A stretch of 64,000 bases of DNA from Archangium lipolyticum (lineage in GTDB: Bacteria > Myxococcota > Myxococcia > Myxococcales > Myxococcaceae), in assembly GCF_024623785.1 (NCBI RefSeq), contig NZ_JANKBZ010000005.1:1-64000 (forward strand), written 5' to 3'. The notes beneath the pieces were generated by a model, which searched no databases, had not been told where the DNA came from, and saw nothing but the letters and a program-made list of their open reading frames with translations. Both the position numbers and the translations under genes were made by a program. This document shows, one piece after another, positions 34,929 to 43,841 of the stretch (its first letter is position 1; each line of letters begins with the position of its first letter).

Positions 34929-37280
34929 ATGTTCCGTCGCGTGCTTGGGGTGCTGGCGGCCGCTGGTGCCTGTCTCGTGTCATGGGGAGCGGTGAGCAAG
35001 ACCCGGCCTTCCACCGAGTCCCAGGCTCCCTCCAGACCGGCCTCCCTCCCGGTGCCCGTCTTCCGGCCGGGCATCGCTCCCGCGCCAGCGGGCTCCGCGG
35101 GGCACTTCGTGCTTCAGCGCCGCGAGGCCCGTGCCCTCTTCACCGACAAGGGCCTGTCGCTGAGCCTGCCCTCGCGCACCCTGCGGGCACGCGAGCTGGG
35201 CTGGAGTGTGGCCGGTGGCCGCGCGGTGAAGCCCCGGGCGGAGAAGCCGCGAGAGGCGAAGCTCCACCGGCTGGTGGGGCCGAGCGAGGCCTGGGAGCGG
35301 GAGGTGCCCACCTATGGAGGGCTGCGCTACCCGGGCGTGTTGCCTGGGGTGGACCTGTGGCTCGAGGAGCGCGCCGAGGGCGTGGAGTATGGCTTCCGGG
35401 CCGAGCGCGGCGCGGACCTGCGCCGGGTGAAGCTGGAGTACGACGGCGCGCGGGAGGTGCGCGTCGTGGAGGCGGGGCGCGCGCTGGAGGTGGACCTGGG
35501 CGAGGGCGTGCTGAGAGAGGAGGGCCTGCGGTGTCTACAGGAAGCGGCGGATGGCCGTCCTCGCGAGGTGGGTTGCCGCTTCGCGGACGCACGCCCGGTG
35601 GGACAGGATCGATGGGAGTACGCCATCCAGGTGGACGTGGAGGATCCGGAGCGCCCGGTGGTGGTGGACCCGCTCGTCCTCTGGGACACCTATCTCTGGG
35701 GCACGGGTCTCACCAATTCGCTCTCGGATATCGAGCAGAACGCGGCGGGAGACATCTTCATCGTCGGCACGTACGGCGGCTCCCTGGGGGCTCCACCGGA
35801 TGCGGGGGTCATCGGTGCGCCCGGCGGCGGGACCGATGTGCTCGTCGCCAGGTTTAGCAACGACGGAGGGCTCGTCTGGGCGACGCAGCTCGGTGGCAGT
35901 GGAATCGACGAGGGCAGGGCGCTCGCGGTCAATGAGTCCGGCGAGGTGTTCGTCGCGGGCAGCACGACCACCGAGCTGGTCCAGTGGAACCTGCCCGATG
36001 GAGGGATCGGCACCAGTGGATCGCTGGGAGGAACGGGCCTCGATGCCAAGGATGGCTTCCTGGCCAGGCTCGCTCCCTCCGGGCAGCGGCTCGACGGGTT
36101 CGTCCGCTTCGGCGGGAGCGCCAGGGATGAGGTCCACAACCTGCGCCGGGTCTCGGAGACCCGGGCGTTCGTCGTCGGGCAGACCTGGTCGCGCGACATC
36201 CCGAACATCAAGTCTCCCTCGGATGCCGGCTATCAGGGGGCCGAGGGGTTCGTGTCCCGGATCGATCTCGGTGCGCCCCAGGTGGATTGGACCGTGCTCA
36301 TCCAGGGCGCGGGGGATGACGCGGCGTACGACGCCATCCATCAGGACACCGTGCTCTACGTCGTGGGGAGCGGGGAGTCTGCCTCAGCGGGCGGTGCCAC
36401 GGCTGGCACGACGGACGCCTTCGTCGTGCCCATCTTCTCCATCGGTGCCGACAGTCCCAGCCGCAAGGAGATCATCCGTCTGGGCGGCGGTGATGGGAAC
36501 GACGAGGCGCGTGCGGTGAGCCTCACTCCCTTGGAGGATGTGGTGATGTGGGGAACCACGGCGGCCACCCGGTTCCCGAATGCCGGCCAGGTCAAGGGTT
36601 CCTCCGACCTCTTCGCGGCGGTCTTCGGGAGTGCCCTGTCCGCTTCCAGCGGTATGTCCTTGAAGAAGACCCTCCTCATCGGAGGGAGTGGGAGTGATCA
36701 ATTCTCCGCCCTGGCGACGGATGTGTCCGGACAGACCTACGTGGGAGGCCAGACGCGATCGCCTGACTTTCCTGTGACAGGGGGATTCGATACCTCCATG
36801 GAGCAGGGCGGGGTGGAAGGCTTCGTGGCGAGGGTGGAGCTGGATTCGCAGCCTCCAATAGCCTGGGGCTCATTCGTCGGTGGGAACGGAGTGGACAACG
36901 TCCTCGCGCTGCGGAGTGACAATCGGAACGAGTCACGTCTGTTCATCGGCGGCACCACCACCTCGAAGGATTTGAGCTATTCCAGTGGTGGCTACGCCCC
37001 GAGCACGAGTGGCGAGAACATGTTCCTGCTGTCGGTGGACCTGAATGCCTCTCCAGACGGTGGGACGGATGGCGGAACCGGCGGCGGAGAGGATGGGGGG
37101 ACGGACGCGGGAACGGGCGGCGGAGAGGATGGGGGTGGACCCGATGCGGGGACAGGAACGCAGCGCTCTCCGCTCGGCTGGTCCTGTGGTTCCACCGAGG
37201 GGAGGCCGGGAGCCCTCGCGCTCGGTACTCTCGTGGGGTTCGCGCTGCTGGCCTCGCGCCGGAGGAAGTCGCGCGTTTGA
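34929..37280 (+). CDS. SBBP beta-propeller MYXO-CTERM surface protein with DUF7948-like N-domain
   Basis: 783 residues; AAGGGAG precedes the ATG. After the signal, residues 55-235 form a beta-rich N-domain (FVLQRREARALFTDKGLSLSL, RYPGVLPGVDLWLEERAEGVEYGF) of the kind that precedes SBBP repeats in many secreted bacterial proteins. The propeller covers about 240-700 (DVLVARFSNDGGLVWATQLGG, FVAGSTTTE). A DGGTGGGEDGG linker leads to PLGWSCGS, helix, RRRKSRV: MYXO-CTERM. Probably a paralogue of the preceding gene. Confidence 0.8.
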   Translation: MFRRVLGVLAAAGACLVSWGAVSKTRPSTESQAPSRPASLPVPVFRPGIAPAPAGSAGHFVLQRREARALFTDKGLSLSLPSRTLRARELGWSVAGGRAVKPRAEKPREAKLHRLVGPSEAWEREVPTYGGLRYPGVLPGVDLWLEERAEGVEYGFRAERGADLRRVKLEYDGAREVRVVEAGRALEVDLGEGVLREEGLRCLQEAADGRPREVGCRFADARPVGQDRWEYAIQVDVEDPERPVVVDPLVLWDTYLWGTGLTNSLSDIEQNAAGDIFIVGTYGGSLGAPPDAGVIGAPGGGTDVLVARFSNDGGLVWATQLGGSGIDEGRALAVNESGEVFVAGSTTTELVQWNLPDGGIGTSGSLGGTGLDAKDGFLARLAPSGQRLDGFVRFGGSARDEVHNLRRVSETRAFVVGQTWSRDIPNIKSPSDAGYQGAEGFVSRIDLGAPQVDWTVLIQGAGDDAAYDAIHQDTVLYVVGSGESASAGGATAGTTDAFVVPIFSIGADSPSRKEIIRLGGGDGNDEARAVSLTPLEDVVMWGTTAATRFPNAGQVKGSSDLFAAVFGSALSASSGMSLKKTLLIGGSGSDQFSALATDVSGQTYVGGQTRSPDFPVTGGFDTSMEQGGVEGFVARVELDSQPPIAWGSFVGGNGVDNVLALRSDNRNESRLFIGGTTTSKDLSYSSGGYAPSTSGENMFLLSVDLNASPDGGTDGGTGGGEDGGTDAGTGGGEDGGGPDAGTGTQRSPLGWSCGSTEGRPGALALGTLVGFALLASRRRKSRV

Positions 37281-37326
37281 TGAGGGTGGAATGGAAGGGG
37301 GGTCCTGCTGTTCACTCCCTTGTCCC

Positions 37327-37950
37327 ATGTCCAAGCCACCGAACAAACAGGCGCGCCCCGTGGATCCGCGTGTCCAACGCAGCCGCGCCATGCTCCGCGA
37401 TGCGCTCCTCGGGTTGATTCGTGAGCGGGGCTTCGACGCCATCAGCGTGCAGGACATCACCGAGCGCGCCCAGCTCAACCGCAGCACCTTCTACCTGCAC
37501 TACCGCGACAAGGACGAGCTGCTCACCCAGGTCATGCGGGACATGATCCTCGAGCTCTCGCGGAGGAGTCATGCGCTGGGGGACTCACCGGATCGCCTCC
37601 ATCGAACCCTGCTGGAGTGGTTCCAGCACGCGGCCGAGTACCCCGAGCTGTATCACCTCATGCTCGGCCGGAGCGGCATGCGCCCCTTCGCGGTCCAGCT
37701 GCGCAACATCCTCGAGCAGCTCATGAATCTCGACCTGGAGAGAGCTGACATCCCTCTCCGGATGTCGGGGGTGCCCGTCTCCGTCCTGAACCGCTTCTTG
37801 ACCTCGGCCTACATGGGGGTGCTCGAGTGGTGGTTGGATCGCCGCTCGCTCCATTCTCCGGAGGACATGGCACGGTGGCTGGGGACCCTCACCTCCATGC
37901 TGGGGAACCCCCCACCGGTCACTCCGTCCCACGCGCCCCGGCGCGGGTAG
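37327..37950 (+). CDS. TetR-family transcriptional regulator
   Basis: 207 residues. N-terminal HTH at 20-65: LLGLIRERGFDAISVQDITERAQLNRSTFYLHYRDKDELL in pieces typical of TetR, with the C-terminal TetR domain of the DUF/TetR_C_33-like type containing WFQHAAEYPELYHLMLGRSG. It follows the second propeller gene by 46 bases on the same strand. A 17-base inverted repeat at 38046, 95 bases after its stop, is a candidate operator. Confidence 0.88.
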   Translation: MSKPPNKQARPVDPRVQRSRAMLRDALLGLIRERGFDAISVQDITERAQLNRSTFYLHYRDKDELLTQVMRDMILELSRRSHALGDSPDRLHRTLLEWFQHAAEYPELYHLMLGRSGMRPFAVQLRNILEQLMNLDLERADIPLRMSGVPVSVLNRFLTSAYMGVLEWWLDRRSLHSPEDMARWLGTLTSMLGNPPPVTPSHAPRRG

Positions 37951-38045
37951 TCCTCCCTCCACTCAACAGGCCACGGCTCCCGGTCTGGACCGGCGGACTT
38001 CTTCGACAATCGCGAGCGCGTGTCGATTAAGCGGCGCCCCGCCGG

Positions 38046-38062
38046 GGAACGTTGGTTGTTCC
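38046..38062. promoter_or_regulatory. 17-base inverted repeat, copy 2 of the motif at 7248
   Basis: GGAAC, GTTGGTT, GTTCC in the 284-base gap (37951-38234) between the TetR gene and cassette 1. Matches the copy at 7248-7264 at 15 of 17 positions. The gap also contains an A-rich stretch (38130-38190) unlike coding sequence around it, which may be the leader or promoter of cassette 1. Confidence 0.4.
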
Positions 38063-38234
38063 GGTCTTTCCTCGATGACAAACCATCCGGGTCGCCGACG
38101 AGGCGGCCTGGGCCGGGGAAATGGATCCGATGAAGAGTGAAGGAACGGATACACCAAGAAACGGAACGACACGGACCGAAGCACGGAAAGACAACCTGAT
38201 ACGGCTCCTCCACCCGGTGGCTCCGGGGGTCCTC

Positions 38235-39653
38235 GTGCTCCGGGGACTCATTCTGGGGGCCGCCGTATTCCTGTCGGGGGTGGCGTTGGCCAAACCTCCC
38301 GCGGGTGGGGTGTTCTGCTCCACCTATCCCTCGGCGCCCGCGTGCACGGGGCAACAGCCGTCTTGCACGTACTGTCACGTCGCGCCGCCACAGCGCAACG
38401 CCTTCGGTTCCAGGCTGGAACGCCACCTGGCTCCCGGCGCGACGCGCCCCCTGTCCGATGGGGAATTCGCGTCCGCGCTTCCCTGGGCGCTGAAGGCCGT
38501 CGAGGGGGAGGACGCCGATGGTGACGGCGTGTCCAACCTCGTGGAGATCCAGCGCGGGACCTTCCCGGCGGATGCCAACAGCGTGCCCGTGGACACCGGC
38601 CGCTGCCAGGCGGGAGAGAATCCCCAGTACGACGTGTGCCGGTACGACGCGCGCTTCGCGTACAAGCGCCTGCTGCTCGACTTCTGTGGCGTGCCGCCCA
38701 CCTATGCGCAGATGAAGGAGTTCATCGCGCTGAGCGCCGACGCGCAGCGCGCCCGGATGGATGCCGAGCTGGACCGGTGCACCCAGAGCGAGTTCTGGCG
38801 CGGCAAGAACGGGCAGCTGTGGAAGCTCGCGCACCCGAAGATCCGCCCGGTGGGCTCGCTCAAGGAGGGTGAGGACCCCGGGACCATTGCCCTCGCCGAC
38901 TACTACGACGACTACGCGCTCTACGCCTACGCGCAAATCGACGACCACGACGCGCGTGAGGTGATCACGGCGAAGCACTATGTGCGCCGGGAGACCAACC
39001 CCACCCGCTACACGGCGGTGCCGTCATTGCCGACGCAGTCCATGGATGAGTTGCACCGCGCGGGCAACATCACCTCCCGATGGAGCCTCCTCTACTTCGT
39101 GATGTTCAGCGCGATGCCGCGCAACGCCGCGTCGCAGGCCTACCGGGCGTACCTGGGACTCGACATCGCCAAGCAGGAGGGCCTCTTCAGCATTCCCGGC
39201 GAGCCCCGCGACTACGACGCCAAGGGAGTGACCGCGCCCGCCTGCGCGGCCTGTCACGCCACGCTCGATCCGCTGAGCTACCCCTTCCGCAACTACGAGG
39301 GCCTCTCCTTCCCCATCAACCCCGATGCGCCCTGGGGCACCTACGTGCCCAACCGCATCGAGAAGCGCTTCCCCAACGCCTCGCCGATCATCACCCAGAT
39401 GCCGGAGACCGGTTACCTCTTCGGCCAGCCGGTGAACAGCCTCGTCGAGTGGGCGGAGGTCGGGGCCAACAGCGATGCCTTCGCCATCGCCGCCGTCACC
39501 GACTACTGGAAGCTGCTCGTGGGCCATCCCCCCACCGCGGAGGAGAACGCCGAGTTCGTCGCCACCTGGAAGCGCTTCAAGGGCACGCACCAGTACCGCG
39601 TGCAGCGCATGCTTCACGACCTGATCCGCACGGAGGCCTACGGTGCGCCCTGA
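38235..39653 (+). CDS. Cassette 1, gene A: exported CxxCH (cytochrome-c-type) protein
   Basis: 472 residues from the GTG at 38235. This start is chosen because the paralogue at 44623 begins at the same place (VLRxLILxA) and is 471 residues; an ATG at 38121 would add 38 residues encoded by atypical A-rich DNA. Signal ends VALA. Two heme-attachment motifs: CTYCH near residue 50 and CAACH near 338, the latter in CAACHATLDPLSYPFRNYEG, which resembles the DUF1588/DUF1592 c-type domains of planctomycete and myxobacterial proteins. A calcium-type loop DADGDGVSNLVEI lies near 95. Probably a periplasmic redox protein. Its stop overlaps gene B by 11 bases. Confidence 0.7.
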   Translation: MLRGLILGAAVFLSGVALAKPPAGGVFCSTYPSAPACTGQQPSCTYCHVAPPQRNAFGSRLERHLAPGATRPLSDGEFASALPWALKAVEGEDADGDGVSNLVEIQRGTFPADANSVPVDTGRCQAGENPQYDVCRYDARFAYKRLLLDFCGVPPTYAQMKEFIALSADAQRARMDAELDRCTQSEFWRGKNGQLWKLAHPKIRPVGSLKEGEDPGTIALADYYDDYALYAYAQIDDHDAREVITAKHYVRRETNPTRYTAVPSLPTQSMDELHRAGNITSRWSLLYFVMFSAMPRNAASQAYRAYLGLDIAKQEGLFSIPGEPRDYDAKGVTAPACAACHATLDPLSYPFRNYEGLSFPINPDAPWGTYVPNRIEKRFPNASPIITQMPETGYLFGQPVNSLVEWAEVGANSDAFAIAAVTDYWKLLVGHPPTAEENAEFVATWKRFKGTHQYRVQRMLHDLIRTEAYGAP

Positions 39654-40317
39654 TTTCCTTCGCGTGTTGCTGCTGTCCTCCGCCTGTGTCCTCGCCGCGT
39701 GCTCGTCTTCCTCGCCCTCGGGGCCGGATGCCGGCACACCCCCACCCGAGGATGCCGGGACGGGCTCTTCCGGTGAGGTGGCGCCCTCTTCGCGCGACAA
39801 CCTGCGCTTCAAGAATCCGGAGCAGCTGACGGCCCATTTCGCCTCGGCGCTGTCCCTGCCGCCGGAGCAGGTGTGCAACGAGCTGGGTCAGTACCCCTGC
39901 ACCACGTACGTGCACAACGTGGCCCTGGGGGGGGTCGAGCCCTATGGGGTCGGTCTCTACGAGCCCCTGACGTCCACGGGCGTGACGACCCCTGTCGCCA
40001 TCGACCGCCTGGCGCTGACGGCTTGCGCCCGGCGCGTCTCGCTCGACGCCACCAGCCCTGGGGAGGCGGTCCTCTTCAAGGGCCTCGAGCTCGACGCGCA
40101 GGGGCGTCTGGTGAACCGGGAGGGTGCGCCGGTCCGCGACGCCATCACCGCGCTCTACCAGCGCACCCTGTTGCGAGAGCCCACGGAAACAGAGGTGGGC
40201 ACGTTGTCGCAACTGGCCACGCAGCTCGAGTCCAAGGGCAGTCAGACGCCGGGCCGCGACTGGATGATCGCGGCCTGTTTCGCCGTCCTCTCTTCCGCCG
40301 AATCCGTCTTCTTCTAA
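39643..40317 (+). CDS. Cassette 1, gene B: lipoprotein
   Basis: 224 residues from a GTG at 39643, which overlaps gene A by 11 bases; GGAG upstream is within gene A. Lipobox VLAAC (Cys20), then a Ser/Pro/Asp-Ala-Gly linker and a conserved domain from about 48 with RDNLRFKNPEQLTAHFASALSLPPEQVCNELGQYPC. Two Cys (about 80 and 88) plus one near 130 may form a disulfide. The C-terminal part, ITALYQRTLLREPTETEVGTLSQL, resembles the 'LYRxxLGRxPxxxE' helix of DUF1592-type proteins. Unknown function, probably a partner of A and C. Confidence 0.65.
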   Translation: MRPDFLRVLLLSSACVLAACSSSSPSGPDAGTPPPEDAGTGSSGEVAPSSRDNLRFKNPEQLTAHFASALSLPPEQVCNELGQYPCTTYVHNVALGGVEPYGVGLYEPLTSTGVTTPVAIDRLALTACARRVSLDATSPGEAVLFKGLELDAQGRLVNREGAPVRDAITALYQRTLLREPTETEVGTLSQLATQLESKGSQTPGRDWMIAACFAVLSSAESVFF

Positions 40318-40326
40318 GGGAACGTC

Positions 40327-41871
40327 ATGTCACTGCGTAACAATGGACGGCTCTCGCGCCGGGAAATCCTGAAGGCCTTGTCGATGTGCGCGGCGGGCTC
40401 CGCGACCCTGGGGCCGCTGCTGACGGGCTGCCGGGATGTGCTCAATACGCCAGCGGCACTCGAGCAACTCGGGGGTGTGCGCCAGGCGCGCCTGGATGGC
40501 AAACCCCGTTTCCTCATCGTGGTGGGCGCCGTGGGAGGCGCTTCCATCATCGACAGCATGCTGGCGGTACGGGCCGCGGAGGCGGGCGCCAACGCGGCGA
40601 AGCTCAACACCTTCGCCGACTCGCAGGTGCAACTGGTGGAGGGCTCTCCGTTCCGTGCCGTGAAGGTGGACAGCCCCCAGCTGGGCAACATTCCCGTGCC
40701 GGTGAAGACGGACCAGCTGCCCTTCGTGAAGAAGTACAAGGACTCCATGCTGGTGGCCACCTCGGTGGGCACGTCGGTCAACCATGTCATCGCGCAGAAG
40801 CGGAGCCTGACCGGAAACAACGCCTGGCGTGGCCGCACGTTGCAGGAGTGTGTGGCCCTCCAGTACGGCGCGGGCTTCCCCATTCCCAACGTGAACATGG
40901 GCAACTCGGGCTTCTCCGAGCGCGGCACCGACAACACCCTGCCCGCGCACTGCTACGGGGAGGTGGTGGCCAACCCCTCGCTCTGGCCCCTGGGTCTCGA
41001 TGGGGTGAAGGGCATCAAGGACCTGCCTTCCCGCGAGGTGGTGGCCCTGACGCGGAGCGTGCGCAACTCACTCGATGCCCAGTCGGTCTTCGGGAAGACC
41101 TTCGACGACGCGGCGGCACTCAAGCTGTGGAATGAGCAGCGCACCACGGGACAGTCCGCGCTGGAGGTCCAGGATCTGATCAACCGCCTCAACGTGCTGC
41201 CTGACGATCCGAAGACGCCGCTCTCGGAGTACGGCCTGTCGAGCTCCCCCGATGCGGAGAAGCTGCGGGCGGTCTTCCCGAACTACATGAGCGACCCCGT
41301 GGAGGGGCAGGCGGCGCTGGCGTTCCTGCTGCTCAAGAACCGGGTGTCGGTGACGGTGACGCTGGGGCCGTCGTTCAACATGGCGGTGACTCCCTCGTAT
41401 CAGGTCACCAACCCGCCGCTGGCCTTCGACTTCAGCCACAATGATCATCGCTCCATCCAGGCGTTCATGTGGTCGCGCCTGATGGACACGATCGACAAGC
41501 TCATCGGGTTGCTCAAGTCGGAGCCCTTCGACTCGAGCGGCGAGAGCCTGTGGGACCGGTCGTTGATCTACATGGCGACCGAGTTCGGACGCACGCGCAC
41601 GCGGGAGGGTGCCACGGAGAACTTCGGTACCGGACATGACCTCAACAACGGTTTCATGATCCTCTCGCCGATGGTCCGGGGCAACACGGTGCTGGGAGGG
41701 GTGGATCCGAGCACCACGCTGACCTACGGCTTCGACCCGCGCACCGGCGCACCCGAGCGCGGCAAGACGGAGTCGAACGAGCCGGACATCTTCTCGGGCA
41801 TCCTCACGGCGATGGGGGTCGACACCTCTGGCAGCGGACTGCCCGACGCGAGCGCCTTCGCGCGCACCTGA
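40327..41871 (+). CDS. Cassette 1, gene C: Tat-exported DUF1501-like protein
   Basis: 514 residues. Twin-arginine signal NGRLSRREILKAL followed by a hydrophobic stretch and a possible lipobox (LLTGC, Cys37). The C-terminal half has MATEFGRTRT and GTGHDLNNGFMILSPMVRGNT, corresponding to the DUF1501 (alkaline-phosphatase/sulfatase-like fold) 'SEFGRTPxxNGGRDH' and following strand. DUF1501 proteins are typically encoded with c-type cytochrome proteins, as here. Enzyme activity is not known. AAGGGA precedes the ATG, nine bases after gene B. Confidence 0.7.
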   Translation: MSLRNNGRLSRREILKALSMCAAGSATLGPLLTGCRDVLNTPAALEQLGGVRQARLDGKPRFLIVVGAVGGASIIDSMLAVRAAEAGANAAKLNTFADSQVQLVEGSPFRAVKVDSPQLGNIPVPVKTDQLPFVKKYKDSMLVATSVGTSVNHVIAQKRSLTGNNAWRGRTLQECVALQYGAGFPIPNVNMGNSGFSERGTDNTLPAHCYGEVVANPSLWPLGLDGVKGIKDLPSREVVALTRSVRNSLDAQSVFGKTFDDAAALKLWNEQRTTGQSALEVQDLINRLNVLPDDPKTPLSEYGLSSSPDAEKLRAVFPNYMSDPVEGQAALAFLLLKNRVSVTVTLGPSFNMAVTPSYQVTNPPLAFDFSHNDHRSIQAFMWSRLMDTIDKLIGLLKSEPFDSSGESLWDRSLIYMATEFGRTRTREGATENFGTGHDLNNGFMILSPMVRGNTVLGGVDPSTTLTYGFDPRTGAPERGKTESNEPDIFSGILTAMGVDTSGSGLPDASAFART

Positions 41872-41886
41872 GCCACCGGGGACCTT

Positions 41887-41922
41887 CCCCTCTCCCTCCG
41901 GGAGAGGGACGGGGTGAGGGTA
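41887..41922 (+). repeat. REP-like palindrome, copy 1
   Basis: CCCTCTCCC (41888-41896), TCC loop, GGGAGAGGG (41900-41908), followed by ACGGGGTGAGGGT. Same element as at 48470 and, inverted, at 48558. It lies 15 bases after cassette 1 and between convergent genes, so it may also end transcription. Confidence 0.8.
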
Positions 41923-41985
41923 CCTGGAGCAACCAGGTTGCCCTCACGTTTCGGCCTGGTTGCTGTCACGGGCCCTTGCGGGGTT

Positions 41986-43587
41986 TCAAAGGCGGTGCTT
42001 CACGAGCAGGAGGAACTCCCAGTACCCGAGGGAGCGCTGATAATCGACGTTGTAGAAGAAGTAGTGAATGCGGGGGCTCGCGGTGAGCTCGAAGCCGCCC
42101 CAGAGCCGCCACCGTATGCCGGCCACGAGACCTGGGGTGAGCATCCCATACTGTTGATCCGGGAGGCTCGGGTCCTTGAAGTCGCTGCGCATGCCGAGGA
42201 AGGCGAGCCGTGGTCCGATGAAGAGGGACGCGCGGCCCAGGGGCCACTCGGCCACCAGCGAGGTGCCCGCGGTCAGCAGCATGTACTGGTAGCGTGCTCC
42301 CGAGAGGAGGGGGTGCTCCAGCGTGACCTCGCGCGTGCCCAGGACCAGGTCGAAGGTCCAGCTCCAACCCTCGCGCAAGTAGTCGTGCAGGCCCAGCTCC
42401 AGGCCCAGCATGGGCGTGTAGGGGAAGAGGCTCTCGTGGGCGGGGGCATTGAAGAAGGCGTGATGTCCGCCGGTGAGGCCCAGCGTCCAATACGAGCGGG
42501 ACTCCTGCTCCCGGGAAGGCACGCCCTTCACCGGATCATCCGAGAAGGGCGTGTCCCGCAGCCGCGACTCGTCGAGCACCGTGGTGAGCCCGCGCCGGAC
42601 CTCGGTCTCGCCCACGCGCAGCCGGTCCGTCAGCCGCCGCTTCACCGTATACGTGCCCGGGGCCAGGGCCAGCCTCCGCTCGGAGTCCGTGGCCTTGTGC
42701 AACTCCGCCACCACGAGGCCTCGAGGGTTCACGAAGTAGTAGGCCCCCGCGGGCGCGGTGCGAGGCACCAGCAGTCCCTCGCCGCTCCCGCGCACATCCG
42801 TCAACACCAGGTCGCCCTGGCCGGCCAGGTCGTAGCTGAAGGTGGGGTGCTGGGGCCCGGTGCTGCTGTCCGCGGTGTCCGCCACGGTGCGGGCGTAGGC
42901 ATGGGCGTAGGCCTCGAAGAGCGTCACCTGCCCGTCGCCCGAGCGGTCCGCGTCCCCCAGCAGCCCGCTGGCCAGGTGGTGGGAGAAATAGCTGCCGCCC
43001 AGCAGATCCGACTCCTGCGAGTCCTCGTCCGCCGCGCTGGAGGTGAGGATGACGAGCCCCTTGCTCTCGTGCGTGGCGTCCGTGTCGATGGCGAAGGCCG
43101 GAGCGCGCCGGGCTCCCTTCCTGCGTGTGAGCGCCCCGGAGCGGCACGAGTCCAGGATGGTGATGCGGATGTCCACGGGCGCTGTCGCCAGCCGGCGCTT
43201 CAGCGCCTCCAGGTCCAGCGTGCTGTCTCCCATCCGCAGCGAGCCGTCCTTCGCATGGCCCGAGTAGTAGACGATGAGCGAGGTGCGTTCTCCCCGGGCC
43301 CGTGCCTCCCGTGCGCGCGCTTCCAACCTGGCGAGCGCCTGGAGGAAGTCCTCCGCGTTCTCGTCCAGCAGCAGCCGCGCATCACCGGGCTCCACTCCGC
43401 CCAGCCGCACCAGGAGCTCGTGCATCTTGCGCGCATCGTCCTTCGCGAAACGCAGGGGCCGGGTGTGCGCGCCGCCCTTGTCGTTGCCCGCCACCAGCGC
43501 GAAGCGGCGCAGCGGCTGTGCCTGCACGGCCGTTGCCAGCAACAACCCCAGGACGAGCACCCGGGCAGGACCCGCGAGGCATCTCAT
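41986..43587 (-). CDS. Exported caspase-like (C14) protease fused to an outer-membrane beta-barrel
   Basis: 533 residues. Sec signal cleaved after VQA (about 23). Caspase-like domain 27-240: VAGNDKG, the catalytic His111 in YYSGHAKDG, Cys148 in ILDSCRSGA, and an EF-hand-like loop DADRSGDGQVTLFEAY (212-227) common in orthocaspases, which often need calcium. A PEGA-like middle part (about 270-330, YFVNPRGLVVAEL) leads to roughly 180 residues of alternating strands ending in HRL, which look like an eight-strand outer-membrane barrel. Topology suggests a protease in the periplasm or on the surface. Third gene of the sigma operon, 14 bases after the anti-sigma gene. Confidence 0.78.
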   Translation of the reverse strand: MRCLAGPARVLVLGLLLATAVQAQPLRRFALVAGNDKGGAHTRPLRFAKDDARKMHELLVRLGGVEPGDARLLLDENAEDFLQALARLEARAREARARGERTSLIVYYSGHAKDGSLRMGDSTLDLEALKRRLATAPVDIRITILDSCRSGALTRRKGARRAPAFAIDTDATHESKGLVILTSSAADEDSQESDLLGGSYFSHHLASGLLGDADRSGDGQVTLFEAYAHAYARTVADTADSSTGPQHPTFSYDLAGQGDLVLTDVRGSGEGLLVPRTAPAGAYYFVNPRGLVVAELHKATDSERRLALAPGTYTVKRRLTDRLRVGETEVRRGLTTVLDESRLRDTPFSDDPVKGVPSREQESRSYWTLGLTGGHHAFFNAPAHESLFPYTPMLGLELGLHDYLREGWSWTFDLVLGTREVTLEHPLLSGARYQYMLLTAGTSLVAEWPLGRASLFIGPRLAFLGMRSDFKDPSLPDQQYGMLTPGLVAGIRWRLWGGFELTASPRIHYFFYNVDYQRSLGYWEFLLLVKHRL

Positions 43588-43601
43588 GGCTTGCGCGGGA
43601 G

Positions 43602-43841
43602 TCAGTGGACCTCCTCGCCTTCCACGCCTGCCTCCCAGGCCCGCCGTGCCCCCACGCCTGCCGCGAATCGCTCGAAGGGAACCTCCTCCTCGAAGCGGAC
43701 CTGGTTGGCCTCGAGGCCCTTCATGATTTCGTCACACTCCGCGCACGAGGACACATGCGCCCGGACCCGTTGGATTTCCGGGCCGGGAAGCTCTCCGGCG
43801 TGCAGCCGCCGCAGCGTCCATTCCGACGGGTGAGCGCTCAT
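43602..43841 (-). CDS. Zinc-finger anti-sigma factor (zf-HC2 type), small
   Basis: 79 residues. HVSSCAECDE gives the His-x3-Cys-x2-Cys zinc motif of ZAS anti-sigma factors. There is no membrane helix, so it is a soluble regulator. Its ATG overlaps the sigma stop by four bases (ATGA), as is normal for sigma/anti-sigma pairs. Cys oxidation could release the sigma factor; this is inference. Confidence 0.75.
   Translation of the reverse strand: MSAHPSEWTLRRLHAGELPGPEIQRVRAHVSSCAECDEIMKGLEANQVRFEEEVPFERFAAGVGARRAWEAGVEGEEVH

Larger units (their letters stand above)
38235..41871 (+). repeat. Duplicated three-gene cassette, copy 1
   Basis: Same order, orientation, overlap (A/B 11 bases) and gap (B/C nine bases) as copy 2 at 44623-48271. 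Two blocks are identical to copy 2: 39540-39686 (147 bases) and 40294-40412 (119 bases), the second covering the B/C junction. Confidence 0.9.

Noticed and set aside
38121-38234. N-terminal extension of cassette 1 gene A from the ATG at 38121
   Set aside because: A-rich codons unlike the genome, no match in the paralogue, and the GTG at 38235 aligns exactly with the paralogue start. It cannot be fully excluded.
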